This document shows positions 24,139 to 35,176 of a stretch of DNA of 64,000 bases, piece by piece. The notes under the pieces are model-generated. The model worked only from the letters and a program-made list of their open reading frames with translations, ran no database searches and had not been told where the DNA came from. Origin of the DNA: Leuctra nigra (Eukaryota > Arthropoda > Insecta > Plecoptera > Leuctridae). Numbering within the stretch: the stretch's first letter is position 1; each line of letters opens with the position of its first letter. Where the stretch lies: contig OW203768.1 in NCBI GenBank assembly GCA_934045905.1, positions 20,784,770 to 20,848,769 of the forward strand, written 5' to 3'. The translations under genes and the position numbers were made by a program.

Positions 24139-24664
24139 AATCAGTGAAAAATCACTGATTTTGTGGTAATTTTGCGATTTAGGTCAATTTCGCGAATTAA
24201 AGTGTATTTCGTTTTATTTCGCGATTGGAAAATGACAGTTTTGGGGTTTAAATTCCATGAACCATGCACATTTCACACTAAAAAACCTGTTTATTTAAAA
24301 TTTCGTTTTATTTTCAATCACCATATAATCTTGGCTCTACCAATAGGTTTGGATTAAATATTCATAGGTGGTATTCTTGGTTTTATCTTTGAATATTTAT
24401 ATTATCAAATATTATATTAATTTATTCCACTTATCCCTACTTAAAAGAGAAGATGTGCATCTCTGAAACATGATCTCATGCTCACGCTGCTTTGTTCCAG
24501 CCGAGTTGGAGGAGCATGTCCATCTGATGGTGTCGTCTGTACCGGGCTGGCTGGAGATACACGAGGTACGCAAGACCCGCTTCCTCAAACTCTCCAAGAC
24601 TGCCGACATGGCCAAGGTCAAGAAGAGACTCGAAGAGTTGGCTGCAGAGAAGAATTGCGTGTGA
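16325..24664 (+). CDS. CDT1: DNA replication licensing factor Cdt1 (double parked)
   Basis: Loads MCM2-7 on origins with ORC and Cdc6, and is inhibited by geminin. Five exons join in frame: 16325-17517, 19855-20267, 20920-21086, 21986-22187 and 24501-24664 (2139 nt, 712 aa); all junctions are GT/AG with matching phase. The first residues hold a PIP degron, QPAITNFF followed by QKRKR, the signal for PCNA-coupled destruction by CRL4-Cdt2. A long Lys/Ser-rich, likely disordered stretch follows to about residue 335. The geminin-binding/winged-helix region starts at LPFKHRCLAEMFRCVDTVVA, continues through KLKPAVQQMLRK across the first splice and into GQIKRVFPNAF. Exons 4-5 form the C-terminal MCM-binding winged helix (LPEMARIVRNLYVAEKKGVL, VPGWLEIHEV). 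Introns 1 and 4 contain hAT, SINE and pogo-type insertions. Confidence 0.95.
17786..19120. mobile_element. hAT-type non-autonomous element in Cdt1 intron 1
   Basis: The 8-bp duplication TTCAGGTC sits at 17778-17785 and 19121-19128. Ends are TAGTGTTGTAAATGTG and CACATCACTA, imperfect TIRs. Subterminal parts are rich in GTAATTTACCGG words on both sides. The core (about 18088-18717) is a separate long palindrome. No transposase frame is present. Confidence 0.85.
18088..18717. repeat. ~630-bp foldback inside the hAT element
   Basis: Arms of about 280 bp run from TTCGACACTAAAAGT inward to the centre near 18400 and back to ACTTTTAGTGTCGAA. Words such as AATTGATGCTTACCTCAGTG and TTTTCACAAGAATTTGAATG are found inverted in the other arm. 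This is either a second MITE that landed in the hAT element or its own core. Confidence 0.75.
19498..19690 (+). mobile_element. tRNA-derived SINE in Cdt1 intron 1
   Basis: A Pol III A-box-like word (TTGGCTCAGGGG) and a B box (GGTTCGATTCC) are spaced as in a tRNA. The body carries GGCAAATGATGGGAAGGTT, shared with the SINE at 32281-32510 and with the 180-bp satellite at 45622. A real tRNA gene is unlikely because the acceptor stem does not close. Confidence 0.6.
20391..20580 (+). repeat. Dispersed ~190-bp repeat, copy 1
   Basis: From GTTTGTTATGGCT to CCAGAAGTGGCTCCATCAC and TATCGCTTATTTG this matches 35177-35347 in the same orientation. It lies right after the splice donor of Cdt1 exon 2. Ends and class are unknown. 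Confidence 0.55.
22236..22996 (+). mobile_element. pogo/Tigger-like remnant with HTH-coding start
   Basis: TIRs CAGTAAACCCTCGTTATTTC and GAATTAACGAGGGTTTACTG are flanked by TA on both sides, as in the pogo branch of Tc1/mariner. An ATG at 22781 opens a frame beginning MAPKKYHELKLSEKVALLKE, the typical N-terminal helix-turn-helix of Tigger/CENP-B-like transposases. It then runs into unrelated sequence and stops at 22927, so the catalytic domain has been deleted. It sits in Cdt1 intron 4. Confidence 0.85.
23480..24339. mobile_element. hAT-type MITE in Cdt1 intron 4
   Basis: The 8-bp duplication CCAATAGG is at 23472-23479 and 24340-24347. TIRs TAGAGCCAAGATTATATGG and its complement are perfect over 19 bp. 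The interior has TTTCGCGATT words, a G run near 23967 and an A run near 24102-24134, and no transposase frame. Confidence 0.88.
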
Positions 24665-25354
24665 TAGAAGTCAGTAGGTACCTATTTATTATCTTTTCTC
24701 TCAACAGCCTTTGAACAATCTACATTTTAAGGCTAGTCTTGGAATTTAATTTGTATGCATTTGTGATGTGAAGTTGATTTTTACTCATATTCATTGTTTG
24801 TGAATATTATATTTGACAAGATTAATAATTGCTCGCGTGTAATTCTAGGAAGTTGTGGAATTCCTTCTCACAATCCCGAATTGACCGGACTTTCTTCCAT
24901 CTGCCATCATTCCTTCCTTCACCTATAAATCACTGTTTGGGGAAGTCACTTCGTTATTCTGCTGTGAAACACCAGAAGTGCCAGCTCTCAAGTAAATAGC
25001 TTCAGAAAGTGAATACTATCAAGAAAATCAAGAACTTAGGTCAACTGCACCATTTTGAAAAGATTGGAAATATTTGTGATCTACTGAAAATATTCCACTA
25101 TAGTAGAAGTCACCGTGAGCGTAGCACACGAGCATTGCCAAATCCGGTAAAATTCATCAATATCCTTCGTTTTTAGCATCCCTTCCACTGTATTCGTCTA
25201 AGAGCTGCCAACTCTTTACTGATGGAAGTACAAAATGGTGCATTATTGATTGATTTTTTTTAAATTGTAGGTTTGTAGTAGTACCTACCCTAGTTAAAAA
25301 AAATTGCATTTTCTGGAGAGTCATACCGATAACTGAAAGTAGTTTCAATTCATA

Positions 25355-25537
25355 AAACGGTATTTGAAAGAAATGGATTGGCTAAAAAAAATAAGATGGC
25401 ATCATCTGATGAAGTCTATACCTACTCGTCATCTACCTCTAGTAGGTGAGCTCTGATTTCATTAATTAGGTAATAACAAGGATTGATTGTCAATGAACCT
25501 GACCGGCAGCCAATCTGTTTCGTTCAAATACCGGTTT
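25355..25537. mobile_element. MITE family M1 (AAACGGTATTTGAAAG), copy 1
   Basis: TIRs pair AAACGGTATTTGAAAG and GGATTGGCT with AGCCAATC and ATACCGGTTT. The centre carries CTAGTAGGTGAGCTCTGATT and AACAAGGATTGATTGTCAA, both also found in the copies at 33004 and 46824. Confidence 0.75.
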
Positions 25538-26098
25538 TTGAATTGTCGAGTGTACGTACTCAAGAGGTAGCTATTATCTATTTATTTACCTAGTTTGGCT
25601 ATCCCTTCAACATTGAGATAAGAGAAAAACAAAGTTTAGGTACTAGGTATAAATAATTATATAAAGTATGTGGGTACATTTAAATGACACATTTTATTTT
25701 CAATATGCGAACTCGGAACAAAGAGATCAACACGGCATACTATTTGAACATAAATAGAGAATACAACATGAGACTCGTACATATTGCAGTACCTATTGTA
25801 TGTTATGTTATTGTTAATAATAGGTATAGATTTCTCATCATTCCACAAGAGAAGGGACCAGAATTTCACATTTAGAAGCACATTGATGAATGATGAGATT
25901 CATTTCCTTTCTTACAAAACTGCATCTCAGTTGAACAATATCTCAATCAAATCCTCGATATTTACTACCTGATTATAAGGTAGTGATGAATTACAAAAAC
26001 AAAGCATTATTGCTAGGGATCAGACTAAACTTCATTCCATGCAGTCTTGAGGTCCTATACTACCTGCCTAAACTATCTAGGACTCATGGAACGGAGTA

Positions 26099-27132
26099 CA
26101 GTAAAACCTCCTTAAATCGAACAACCATTAGCCGAAATCCATCATAAATCGAAGTAAACTCAAGTCCCGTCCACAGTATAATCTGTTACATGTTAAAATA
26201 AATTATAAACCGAAATTTGCGTAAGTCGTAATTCGAAGTAATATTTGGCCCCAAGTTGAAATATATCATGTGATTTCAGTTTATAAATCGAAGTATTTAT
26301 TTTGTATAATACAATTTTCGGAGAATACAGGATTATTTCTATCAAAAATGTCCTCTATTTTTGGAGCAGAGTGTCCGCCTGACTTCCCTCCCTTTCCCGC
26401 GGCACCCCAGCTGGCACTACCTGCTCTATCTCAAAGACAAGTGGGTCTCTCAACAAAAAAACAGACACGCGTGGAGGGTTGAATCCCTGTTTCTAAGAAT
26501 TAGAGCAAAAAGTCACTCTAAAAAGGGCTGTAAATAGTCAACAACTGACTGCCGGCATAAACATTGGTCATTGAATTATTATTCTGCGTAATATTTAATC
26601 TTATGTTTACTTTTAATATGGATGTCCACATAAAATAAATATTCTGTCGACTGAAAAACAAACTGAAATCAGTGACTTTTTCAAGAAATCTTCCACCTAT
26701 TTAATTTTTTTCTCAATCTTTTGATGATTCATAAATGACAGCGAACAATTATCTTTCCGTTTCTGTTCCATTATTTATTTTTTCAATAACACCACACCTA
26801 TAGGTAGTTGAATAAATAATAATTGTGAAATCGATTTATTGTCAAAAATGAAGTGTGTGATTAATTTGTTTAGTATCCAGTCTGCAGATTATATATAATT
26901 GCGTAAATAATAAGAGTCCTTTAAACCATTGGAGGCATTGACCCTTCACTAAACAGCTGTCTTCAAGTGGTCTCTAGACCCTTGCGCAGGGGGAGGGGGT
27001 AGGTTTAGGAGGCTTATCTTTACTACACGTCTGGAAAACATCATTCTATGAAAATACTTATAAATCGAAAAATCATGAGTCGAAGTGCTTTTTTTTGGGT
27101 CCCTTCAATTTCGACTTAACGAGGTTTTACTG
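26099..27132 (+). mobile_element. pogo/Tigger-like remnant with transposase C-terminus
   Basis: TIRs CAGTAAAACCTCCTTAAATC and GACTTAACGAGGTTTTACTG are flanked by TA (26097-26098, 27133-27134). A plus-strand remnant around 26656-26720 reads KQTEISDFFKKSS, matching the PCNA-binding tail known from pogo transposases. Only this tail and unrelated fragments remain; the catalytic domain is gone. It lies between Cdt1 and the FAM69-like gene. Confidence 0.8.
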
Positions 27133-27938
27133 TAGTCCAGAATCTTCTCTTGCGGTATGAAAAGTATGTATGGCACCTGTACACAACATTAACGGCATAA
27201 AAAATTGAGCAAGAATTAATACAAAGTATTTAGGTACTACCTAATAATGACTAGGTAAAAATGCTGCCAAATACAAAAGCCTAAGACAAGATGAAATGAG
27301 ATTACATCCAGATAAATTATAGATTGTTACCTAATATAGTTCATTATCTTCTAGAAAACTGCACTGATATTGATTATTGATTGCTTGTATTGATGACAAG
27401 CAACTACACCTAGTAAAAGTAGGTAACTAAATAAGTCACCATATTACCAAGTTAAAAAAGTACTAGTTTTTTAATCTTCTGAATTTGACTTGATTTTTCA
27501 ATTTTGTAATATGGCGGTTCATAACTCCTTAGATTCAGGCACAAGAGTACCTACCTAGATAATATTAATAATTTATTATATACTTCGTATGAAAAGTAAA
27601 TCTTTGGTACCTGGAGTACAGTGGTCAATAGACAGCAAAAAGAACATAGCTTTCTTTTACATCTGTGTGCAATTATATGCAGAGGACTAGAACAATTAAT
27701 TTGGTATTTTTTTAAGTTTGGTAATTGTGCTGCTGTTTGTAGAGCATATTATTTTGGGCCCAAAAAATTAAGCCCATTCAGGGATATAAAATTACTGGTT
27801 ACTTAAAAGTAATTAGAAACCTCATGGTTTCTATTGTAAAATAATTTGATTCTGAATATTGCAGGGAGGTAACAATTTTTTTGTAATCGGAGGGCATAGT
27901 GAACAGCTTTCTTAACTTAAATTTCCCTGCAACATTCT

Positions 27939-29274
27939 TTAAATGAACAACTCATTGGTGTAATGCAGCTCCATCTCTGAGAGAGTGGCGTAGAGTCTTC
28001 GCTTGATGTCCTCTTCCGGCTTGACGCGAGGAGTGTTGGCATCCGAGTCGGGGTTGGCGCATTGCCGCAGCAGCGAGGCCAGTGACGAGGGAGTGTGCTG
28101 CGACATCAGCAGTCCCGGCAGGATGACCTTCCCGGACAACGTCCATCCCAGGAAGATTTTCTCGCACACGACCTGGATGTTGTTGTTAGTCACAGGGTAG
28201 TCGCATCGCGACGTCTCCGAGTTGCAGAGCGACCGGCAGTCGAAGAAGTCGCAGTCGTCGTGTTTCGTGCAAACTCTGCCGTCGGCCGTGAGGCGGCTTG
28301 CGATGTTACGTGGCAGGACGGTGTCGAGATCTAAGAACTTGACCCGTTGTTTTCCTTTCGCCACGCCGAAGTGACTCATCTTGACGTCGCACAGATGGAA
28401 TGGTTCCGGTAAGTTTGTTTCGAGCTCGTCCAGAAGATCCATTATCATGACGCCGAGTTTTAATCGCGAGATCCATTCGTCTTGGCTGTCGGCAATTAGG
28501 ACGTCTGTGATTGGGCGGACCGGGTCGACGAACTCGACGGCAAAGAATGAACCGCAAGTGCCGAGCAGTTGGGGAAATATATCTTGGTCGGAATACAAAG
28601 ACGAACAGAGATATTCGTTGTCTTGTAGAAGAAGCCAAATGTTCTGCATTTCGATTCCTCGTAACATTGATTTTGCTTTCGCTTTCGAATACCCGAGCCG
28701 TGCCAACTTTTTTACTTGACTATGTGATATGGTTAAATTAAATTTCGAGGCAACTATGTCCCGAATCATGGATTCAAACTCCGCCTCCGTGGGGTACCTT
28801 TCTTCTCCTAGCTTGTCTATCCAGTAGACTGGGTCAGGATCAGCCCCGTTGGCTCTCTGTGCAGCCTTGAACACTATTCGCGATCCTTCGAACTCTGCAG
28901 AGAAGACTGCTTCTTTCCCAGCGTGGAAAGAGTGGCATGTCAGAGACTGCACAGTCTTGTCATCGCAGAGAGGCTTGCAGAGATTGCCGATTGCTTCACC
29001 TCTCTGATAGAGCTTGCACTGAAAAACAATGAACAAATCAATTAATGTGTTACTAAAATAGCATTAATATAACGATAAATCAAGACCAACATACCAGTTT
29101 ACTAACGTGGTGCCAAGTTTCCAGATTTGTACACATAAAGCCCCAATGTAGAAGATAATAAACAAGGGTCACTAGAATTAATGAGGCAGATACTGTAGCA
29201 TAACGGTGATTATAAAGTACGCCCGGTAATCGGCGCATGTTAAACATGTTTAAAATACTTAATTTACATTTCAC
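27939..29274 (-). CDS. FAM69/DIPK1 divergent protein kinase, ER type II membrane protein
   Basis: Cys-rich kinase-like protein of the endoplasmic reticulum; its substrate is not established. Exon 1 (29274-29095) joins exon 2 (29018-27939) through CTG|gtatgt and a TTTTTCAG acceptor, phase 0, giving 419 aa, the usual family length. A signal anchor at about residues 26-46 (TVSASLILVTLVYYLLHW) follows a short basic N-terminus. The lumenal part starts CKLYQRGEAIGNLCKPLC, the paired-Cys start typical of the family. Then come a diverged kinase N-lobe (IVFKA), HLCDVKMSHFG where the catalytic loop would be, VKFLDLDTV as the DFG-like segment, and a Cys-rich CTKHDDCDFFDCRSLC motif. The first of three Met codons is taken as the start; M10 or M13 are possible. 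Confidence 0.88.
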
Positions 29275-29519
29275 ATTACACAGAAATATGTAATAAATAC
29301 TGTTTAGTTACTTAATATTGCAAAATTAAATTCAGCTGTCATATTGACAGCAATTAAATGGACACCTGCCGCCACCACAGCCTTCTAGAACAGAAAATAT
29401 AGTTTGTGATTCTGTTTCCATTTTCGCCGCTACGCTGAGCTCAGCGCTAGTAGTACAAACCCCATCCATAAAAAATGACATCTTCGAACATCGTCTGTCA
29501 AACTTTTCGCCGGGAACTT

Positions 29520-29874
29520 AGAAAATACAGGATGCTGGTGCTCCTTATTACGTGAATTCAGTTGCCAGTAGTGTTCTAGTCGAGTGTGTCGAAGTGTCAT
29601 ATCATCTAATCAAAGATTTGTGGCGTACATTTCATTCATCCCCGTCAGCCGAACGCGGTCGACGTGACATTTTCAAATGCACATTGCTCTACGACCTTGG
29701 TTCGCCCTTGCCGTGGCAGTGTATGAGACTGGGCGAGACGATTGGTCTCATTTACCCGCGGTGTTTTTGACGGAATAATCACGTTTTTCCTCAACACAGT
29801 GCTCTGCTTTGGACCAAAGAAAGGTCAAGAACAACCACAAGTTGATAAGCGGTCAAGAAATAAGGTTAGTTCAT
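29520..29874 (+). other. Possible non-coding first exon upstream of a plus-strand gene
   Basis: A moderately GC-rich stretch begins about 250 bp from the FAM69-like start, divergent from it, and ends in AATAAG|gttagt, a fair splice donor. Two overlapping frames of about 70 codons are open but match nothing I know. It could be the 5' UTR exon of the PP1-subunit gene 27 kb downstream, the only plus-strand gene in between. This rests on position alone. Confidence 0.2.
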
Positions 29875-30476
29875 TTTATTATTCAAGAGTAGACGACGGT
29901 GTATTAGACTCGGAATTTGAATTTTGTAGACGTATTTCGGTAGTACTTCGGTTGACAGTTTGATAACGTCCTACCTTCAACTCTTGATAATAAATTGCTA
30001 TAAAAACAATAATTTATCTTAGCTATTAATCAAGCCAATTATTATTGACACACCTACCATAAACCATAATTTATCGCACGCTAGGTATACTACCTAGTAA
30101 ATCGCTTCTATACTTTTGATATTTTTAATTTAATTTTAATTTATTTAAAATCACTTGAATAATGCAACCGGTGTTTTCTTTAAAAAATTACGTCACAATC
30201 TGAATTTACAGAATGCCAAACAAACACCTTTAGTATAATCACCCCTCTTTAATTAGGTACAGACGTCATTTTACTAGGGGGTTACTTTTAGGAATCTTCT
30301 GGTCCCACCAAGTAGGAAGGTATCTATTAATTTGAAGTGAGTGTAGAACCACATATTTGATCGTGTCAGGTTTGACTTAAGGCGATAAGTCTATTTATAG
30401 TCATCGCCTGGCAATGGTACCTGTTCTGGACCAAAGCTATCTTCCTACCACTTGGCTCTGCGATCATAATAATAAA

Positions 30477-30663
30477 TAGACCACATTTTAAATTATCTAG
30501 TTAGCTCTGCTTTTCAAAAAATTTCATATGCAGTACCGTGATCCAAGTATCTATTAGTGTTTTTCAACAATGGATAATAACATGAATAGATATGAGGATC
30601 ACGGTACTGCATATGACTTTTTTTTAAAGCAGAGCTTACTAAGATAATTTAAAATGTGGTCTA
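30477..30663. mobile_element. Palindromic MITE (TAGACCACATTTTAAATTAT)
   Basis: Arms of about 75 bp pair almost throughout: TAGACCACATTTTAAATTAT, AGCTCTGCTTT and CATATGCAGTACCGTGATC return inverted on the right. TA borders both ends. It is non-coding. Confidence 0.8.
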
Positions 30664-31161
30664 TTACAAATACCCGAACATTTTATTTTCACAATAATGT
30701 ATTGTCATGATGCTCCTCCCCCCATTTTGCCCGCTGTATGACCTTCCAATGACGTTCATGAATATTAAAATGCACACCACAATGTGACATGTAATAGATT
30801 TTAAAGACAATAATTTAAAGGTGTTTCTAGGTATTGAAACATTTCTTCAGGTGCTAAAAATGAAACTTGTTGAATTCCACTGCGTCAGGACTGTACTTTA
30901 TGATAGCTTCTAGGTTGTCATCTTGAATGAACTAATTATATGTCTAGCACAGTAATTAGTATAACTACAGACAGTTGATAGCTGCCTTGAACTATCGCCC
31001 GCAGCTAAATCACTTGCTACGGTTCAGAGAGCGCTATTTATAAATACATCACTTGCCCAATTAGTCGAGTCCAAGACGTGATACAGCCGATGGCAATGCG
31101 TATTACATGCTGACCAGGTCAATAAGACACCCCTACAGCTAGAGGGTGGCTGTCATTCGTG

Positions 31162-31761
31162 TGACCTCTGTGACCTTCAAGCAGTGGCGTGGGTGTCAAT
31201 GGGATGATGCAAGGGTACTTAATGTTGTGTTCAATACCTATCACATCCTCCCCCATAGACGCCGGCGTAAGTGAGTGGGGTAAGTGGGTGGGGGAGGAGC
31301 GTGCGCTTTTAAATGTTAGACAAAAACACCTACGTGACAGTTTTTAGCGCATGCCATTTTTATTTTTAATTTAAATGGTAAATGTGAGTCAAGCCAGAAA
31401 ATTATGTTTTGATTCTTTGGTGCTGAATCTTATCAGGTTCCGAAAACCTCCACGACTTGATGACAAACAAATCGATTACCTGACAAGTTTCACGATTAAT
31501 TCAGTAGAAAAGTTGCATTACCCCTCTTCATCCATGGCGATCTTCATTCTCTCGGTTTGCCCCCCACCCCTTCCGCCCACGACCCCCGTACAGAGGGTGG
31601 GTGTACTCGTGACCTGTGTGACCTAAAGCGTAGTAGGTGGAGTGGGTGGGTGTGAATGCAACCGCTGGAGATTATGCAATGTTACATCACTGTCTGTACA
31701 TGTGTTACATATTACAACCCCTATTGATAGGGGTGGGGGGTTGCGTGACCTCCCGTGACCT
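31162..31761 (+). promoter_or_regulatory. Three nuclear-receptor-type direct repeats (TGACCT)
   Basis: TGACCT is doubled with 3-bp spacing at 31162-31176 and 31610-31624, and with 4-bp spacing at 31746-31761. Each pair is preceded 10-15 bp upstream by a GGGTGG stretch. AGGTCA direct repeats spaced 3 or 4 bind insect nuclear receptors such as EcR/USP or HR3/E75 types. They could also be fragments of one decayed repeat unit. Function is an inference. Confidence 0.3.
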
Positions 31762-32280
31762 TCAGATGGCATTGTCTAGGTCTCAATGTCAATGCAGGTC
31801 AATATCAACTTACAATTCATTTCTGGAGAGAATATCGTTGAAAATAATTGCATGTTAAAATCCTTGATTTCGTGACATAAAATGTCATTGTTACAATAAT
31901 TTGAAACTTTCGTCACAACTTACAACAATAATTCATATTCGTGGCGATTTTAGTCTACCAACCAAATTGTCGATCGAATGTGCGTGCGATACATTCACAG
32001 TTTGACGTGATCAACATTTTCGTAGACTTATTTGATTTTCGTAATGTTGACGTTTGTACGATGGCAGTCCTGTACTTTATTTTTCCCTTCTCTTGTTCGC
32101 TACCCTACACCGCCACACAAGTTACTGAAGCGCTAATTAAGCGCGTTTCTAATTAGAACCCCAGATTAATTGGCTGCAGGCAGTTTAGACGCAATTTCCA
32201 TTTTGATGAAGACTTTTACACTGATTTTTTTGTCTGGGGCTTAACGTCGCACTGTTCTGCAGCGATGCTAATGGCGACGG

Positions 32281-32510
32281 ATGAATGATTATGATGATGA
32301 TTGGGAGATGATGGTGAAGAGTAGGTTAGGATGGAAGGTGGGAAGGAGGCGGTCGTGGCCCATTAGTAGGTGCCTTCCCAGCATTTGCCTGTCGACTGAG
32401 GGAAAACCACGAAAAACCCCAGTCAGGAAGGACGGCCGCGGGAATCGAACCCGGGCCTCCGAAATACAAGTTCAGAGCGTTACCACTCAGCAGGCTGAAT
32501 TGATTGCGGG
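32281..32510 (-). mobile_element. tRNA-derived SINE (minus orientation)
   Basis: Read on the minus strand, the head has GGCTGAGTGGTAACGCTC (A box) and GGGTTCGATTCCC (B box). The body contains GACTGGGGTTTTTCGTGG, TTTTCCCTCAGTCGACAGG and CAAATGCTGGGAAGG, a core I recognise from arthropod SINEs. The tail is an ATC/ATG-rich stretch (32281-32310). Confidence 0.75.
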
Positions 32511-33003
32511 ACTTGAATCAACTCTGTTTGGTATTTTCGGAAAGCTGTGCGTGCGCTTGCCTCTTCGCTTGATTCATTACATTCTCTGTTGGCAATGATT
32601 TGAAAACAGCTCCTTGGGTTAGCGAACCACGTCCACAGCCCCGCGTCGTGTTTCATGAGCTTCACTTTCATCTGCGTGCATATCGGCGCTATCTTGACAA
32701 GCAATGATCGCGTGAACCATTCAGTCTGGTTTGTAATGTGTGCTCCCAGTCCCGACAAATCGAAACCTCAAATAGAGATAAGATTCCATTGCTTATTCAT
32801 TTCATGTTCATTTGTGTGATATTACCTGCGATGGAATGATCTTCGTTCTTGTCTGTAACGTATCCTACTGACTGGTAATATGTAGATAATCGCTTTTTCA
32901 TAATAAGTACCTAATTAGAATTACCGATATACTTACAGGAAGATAACCTATAATTGGCTCAAATATTTTAAAACACACTCGAACTCGACTCGAACAAAAT
33001 AAT

Positions 33004-33180
33004 AAACGGTATTCGAAAGAAAAGGACTGGCTGAATAATTGTTGATGGCATCGTCCGATGGAGTCTGTGCTAATTCGCATAATCTAACTCTAGTAGGTGA
33101 GCTCTAACTTCATTGACAATAACAAGGATTGATTGTCAAGGAACCTAACCAGCAGCCAGTCTTTTTGTACCTACGTTTTG
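33004..33180. mobile_element. MITE family M1, copy 2
   Basis: It matches 25355-25537 through AAACGGTATTCGAAAG, GGACTGGCTG, CTAGTAGGTGAGCTCT, AACAAGGATTGATTGTCAA and GCAGCCAGTC. The right end is more diverged. Confidence 0.7.
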
Positions 33181-33620
33181 CAACTGAAAAGACGGGAACT
33201 CGTGCGTAAATAAGGTACCTACGAAATTGGGTTCTCAAACCCCGTATTATTGACAAATTCGCCTTTAGCTCGGCGCCTTGGACACCCACCCACACCCACC
33301 CTCTCCTTGTTCTCCGTTCGGTACTGAACCAGGCATTTCACACACATTTACATTTCTTTTGGCTAAATGTATGGAAATAAACATTGGACTTTGTTATCAT
33401 ATTTTAATCAATGTAAATGGTTGTACTACATGTTCAATTAAAACATACGAACATAGTTTTTTTCTTCAAATTTGGGCACAACGTTAGGTTTATACTTTAT
33501 AGTGTTGTGCTTGGCGGCAGTAACTGGGCGTTATGATTTCACTAATTTTCAGTGCGAAAAAGTTTTAACAATCTGGGTATATGATGTCGTGGACGTTTTC
33601 GGAACCATCGTGTAATGACT

Positions 33621-33778
33621 TGGCAGTGGTGACGGTTTGTTCCGATGAATGTGCCGGTGGCCCTGATAAGGGCCGTTCGCGACGCTTCGAAGGAGTTACT
33701 TCCTTCATCTTTGAAACGTCATCTTCATCTTATCAGGGCCACCAGCACATTCATCGGAACAAACCGTCACCACTGCCA
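33621..33778. repeat. Hairpin with ~50-bp arms
   Basis: TGGCAGTGGTGACGGTTTGT and the following bases to CCCTGATAAG reappear inverted after a 57-bp loop, ending in CACTGCCA. Arms are nearly perfect, so it is either recent or under selection. Only one copy is seen in this window. Confidence 0.75.
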
Positions 33779-34242
33779 ATTCATCTGGGTAATTATTTCT
33801 TGGCCCTTCTTTAAGATCTCAATCCTTTTAGGTGGGAAGGCGCTCGGCAGTCTTTTTACAAGTTTTTGTTTTTGTACCTACGATTTTCTTCAACGGGAAA
33901 GTAATGTTGATGCAATTTCCTGAATGAATACATCGTATTTTTTTCCTGCGTCCTCTCAGCTGTGATTGTGACAAGCGGGATCATCTGTTCCATTCACGCG
34001 AGGTGCCTATTAACAATCACGTGACAATGTCGGACAGCTCATCTCCGTCAATCTATTGTGGGCCTACGTGATCTCATGACTGCATTACTGGGTCACCATG
34101 GCACGGGTCGATGACCCACCCACACCCCGAACGCGGGGTGCTTGAGAGGGATCAATGAAAACGAAACTCCGGGCGAGAGTGGGGGCGGCATGACCTTACG
34201 CAATATTACAGTGTTCCATGCAAAACGTTGCTTGGAGGGTGG

Positions 34243-34640
34243 TTTAAGAGGGCTGAGTAGTGAGCGTGGCCTTGAAGAGTTTTTTAATCGATTTTTATCA
34301 ATATCATTTACCAATGTAATTGTTAACAAAATAGGGCTATGTACGAGTATTCAAATCAGTTCAATGAAAATAATTTCATAGTTTGGAATAAGTTATTAGT
34401 TGTATTTTGTCCAACAGATGTTTAGTGCCATAATTTTACTAATTTTCGAGCACTAAACGTCTGTACTTGGACAAAGTAAATCTAATAAACCATTAGGTAC
34501 CGTAAGCTAGATGGAATTATTTTCATTGAACTGTTCTGAATACTCGTACAAAGCCTTATTTTGTTACCAATTACATTGGTAAAAGATATTGTTAAAAATC
34601 GATTAATAAACTATTCAAGGACAAACTCAGCCGTCTTAAA
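34243..34640. mobile_element. Palindromic MITE family M2, copy 1
   Basis: TTTAAGAGGGCTGAGTAGTG at the left pairs with the AGCCGTCTTAAA end. Inside, ATCGATTTTTATCAATAT and GATGTTTAGTGC also have inverted partners. A second copy lies at 39636-40024. Confidence 0.8.
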
Positions 34641-34756
34641 GAGAATGGGGTGTTTGGGTGCAAGTGTGACCTCCCTCCAACTGTTATCGGTCTGGATATG
34701 GGGTCCTGAGCTGTAAATGTCACACTGTCCTTTCTTTGCAACAGGAGTATAGGCTA

Positions 34757-34822
34757 TTGTCGGGCACGAAAACGCTCCGTGCGAGCGACGGACGAGCGAC
34801 GGAGCGTTTTCGTGCCCGACAA
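34757..34822. repeat. Perfect 24-bp inverted repeat, 18-bp loop
   Basis: TTGTCGGGCACGAAAACGCT plus CCGT pairs without mismatch to ACGG plus AGCGTTTTCGTGCCCGACAA. The loop GCGAGCGACGGACGAGCG contains GAGCGACGGA, echoing the arm. It is GC-rich in an AT-rich region and non-coding. Confidence 0.85.
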
Positions 34823-35176
34823 ATGCTGACTACATAGTAGTAGCAAAGTTATGACAAAGCGTTGGAATGTAGATAAAGGTTCAACACACGTCATGTCACC
34901 AGGTCATTATCAGTCATTTGCAGCCTAAGACTTGCTTTTCCGATGTTCATAATTGTTCGTTGGCGGGAAAGAAAGTAGGACCGCCCCCTCTAATGATCGC
35001 ATAATTATGAAATTCCATCCGTTGAGTGAGGGTTTGTAATAAGGAAATCGTGGAGTGTATTCGAGAAAATAAGGTACACGACTGACCTCTGGTGGATTCT
35101 TTGGTACTAGACTTAATGGGTATAATGGAGGATATCACGGGGGATGTATATAAATAAATTATATTAAATTTGCTTT

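Larger units (their letters stand above)
24665..27938. other. Intergenic stretch between Cdt1 and the FAM69-like gene
   Basis: This is the convergent 3' side of both genes. It holds M1 copy 1 (25355-25537) and a pogo remnant (26099-27132) in otherwise AT-rich DNA with many AGGTACCTA words. I saw no further coding exon. Confidence 0.5.
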
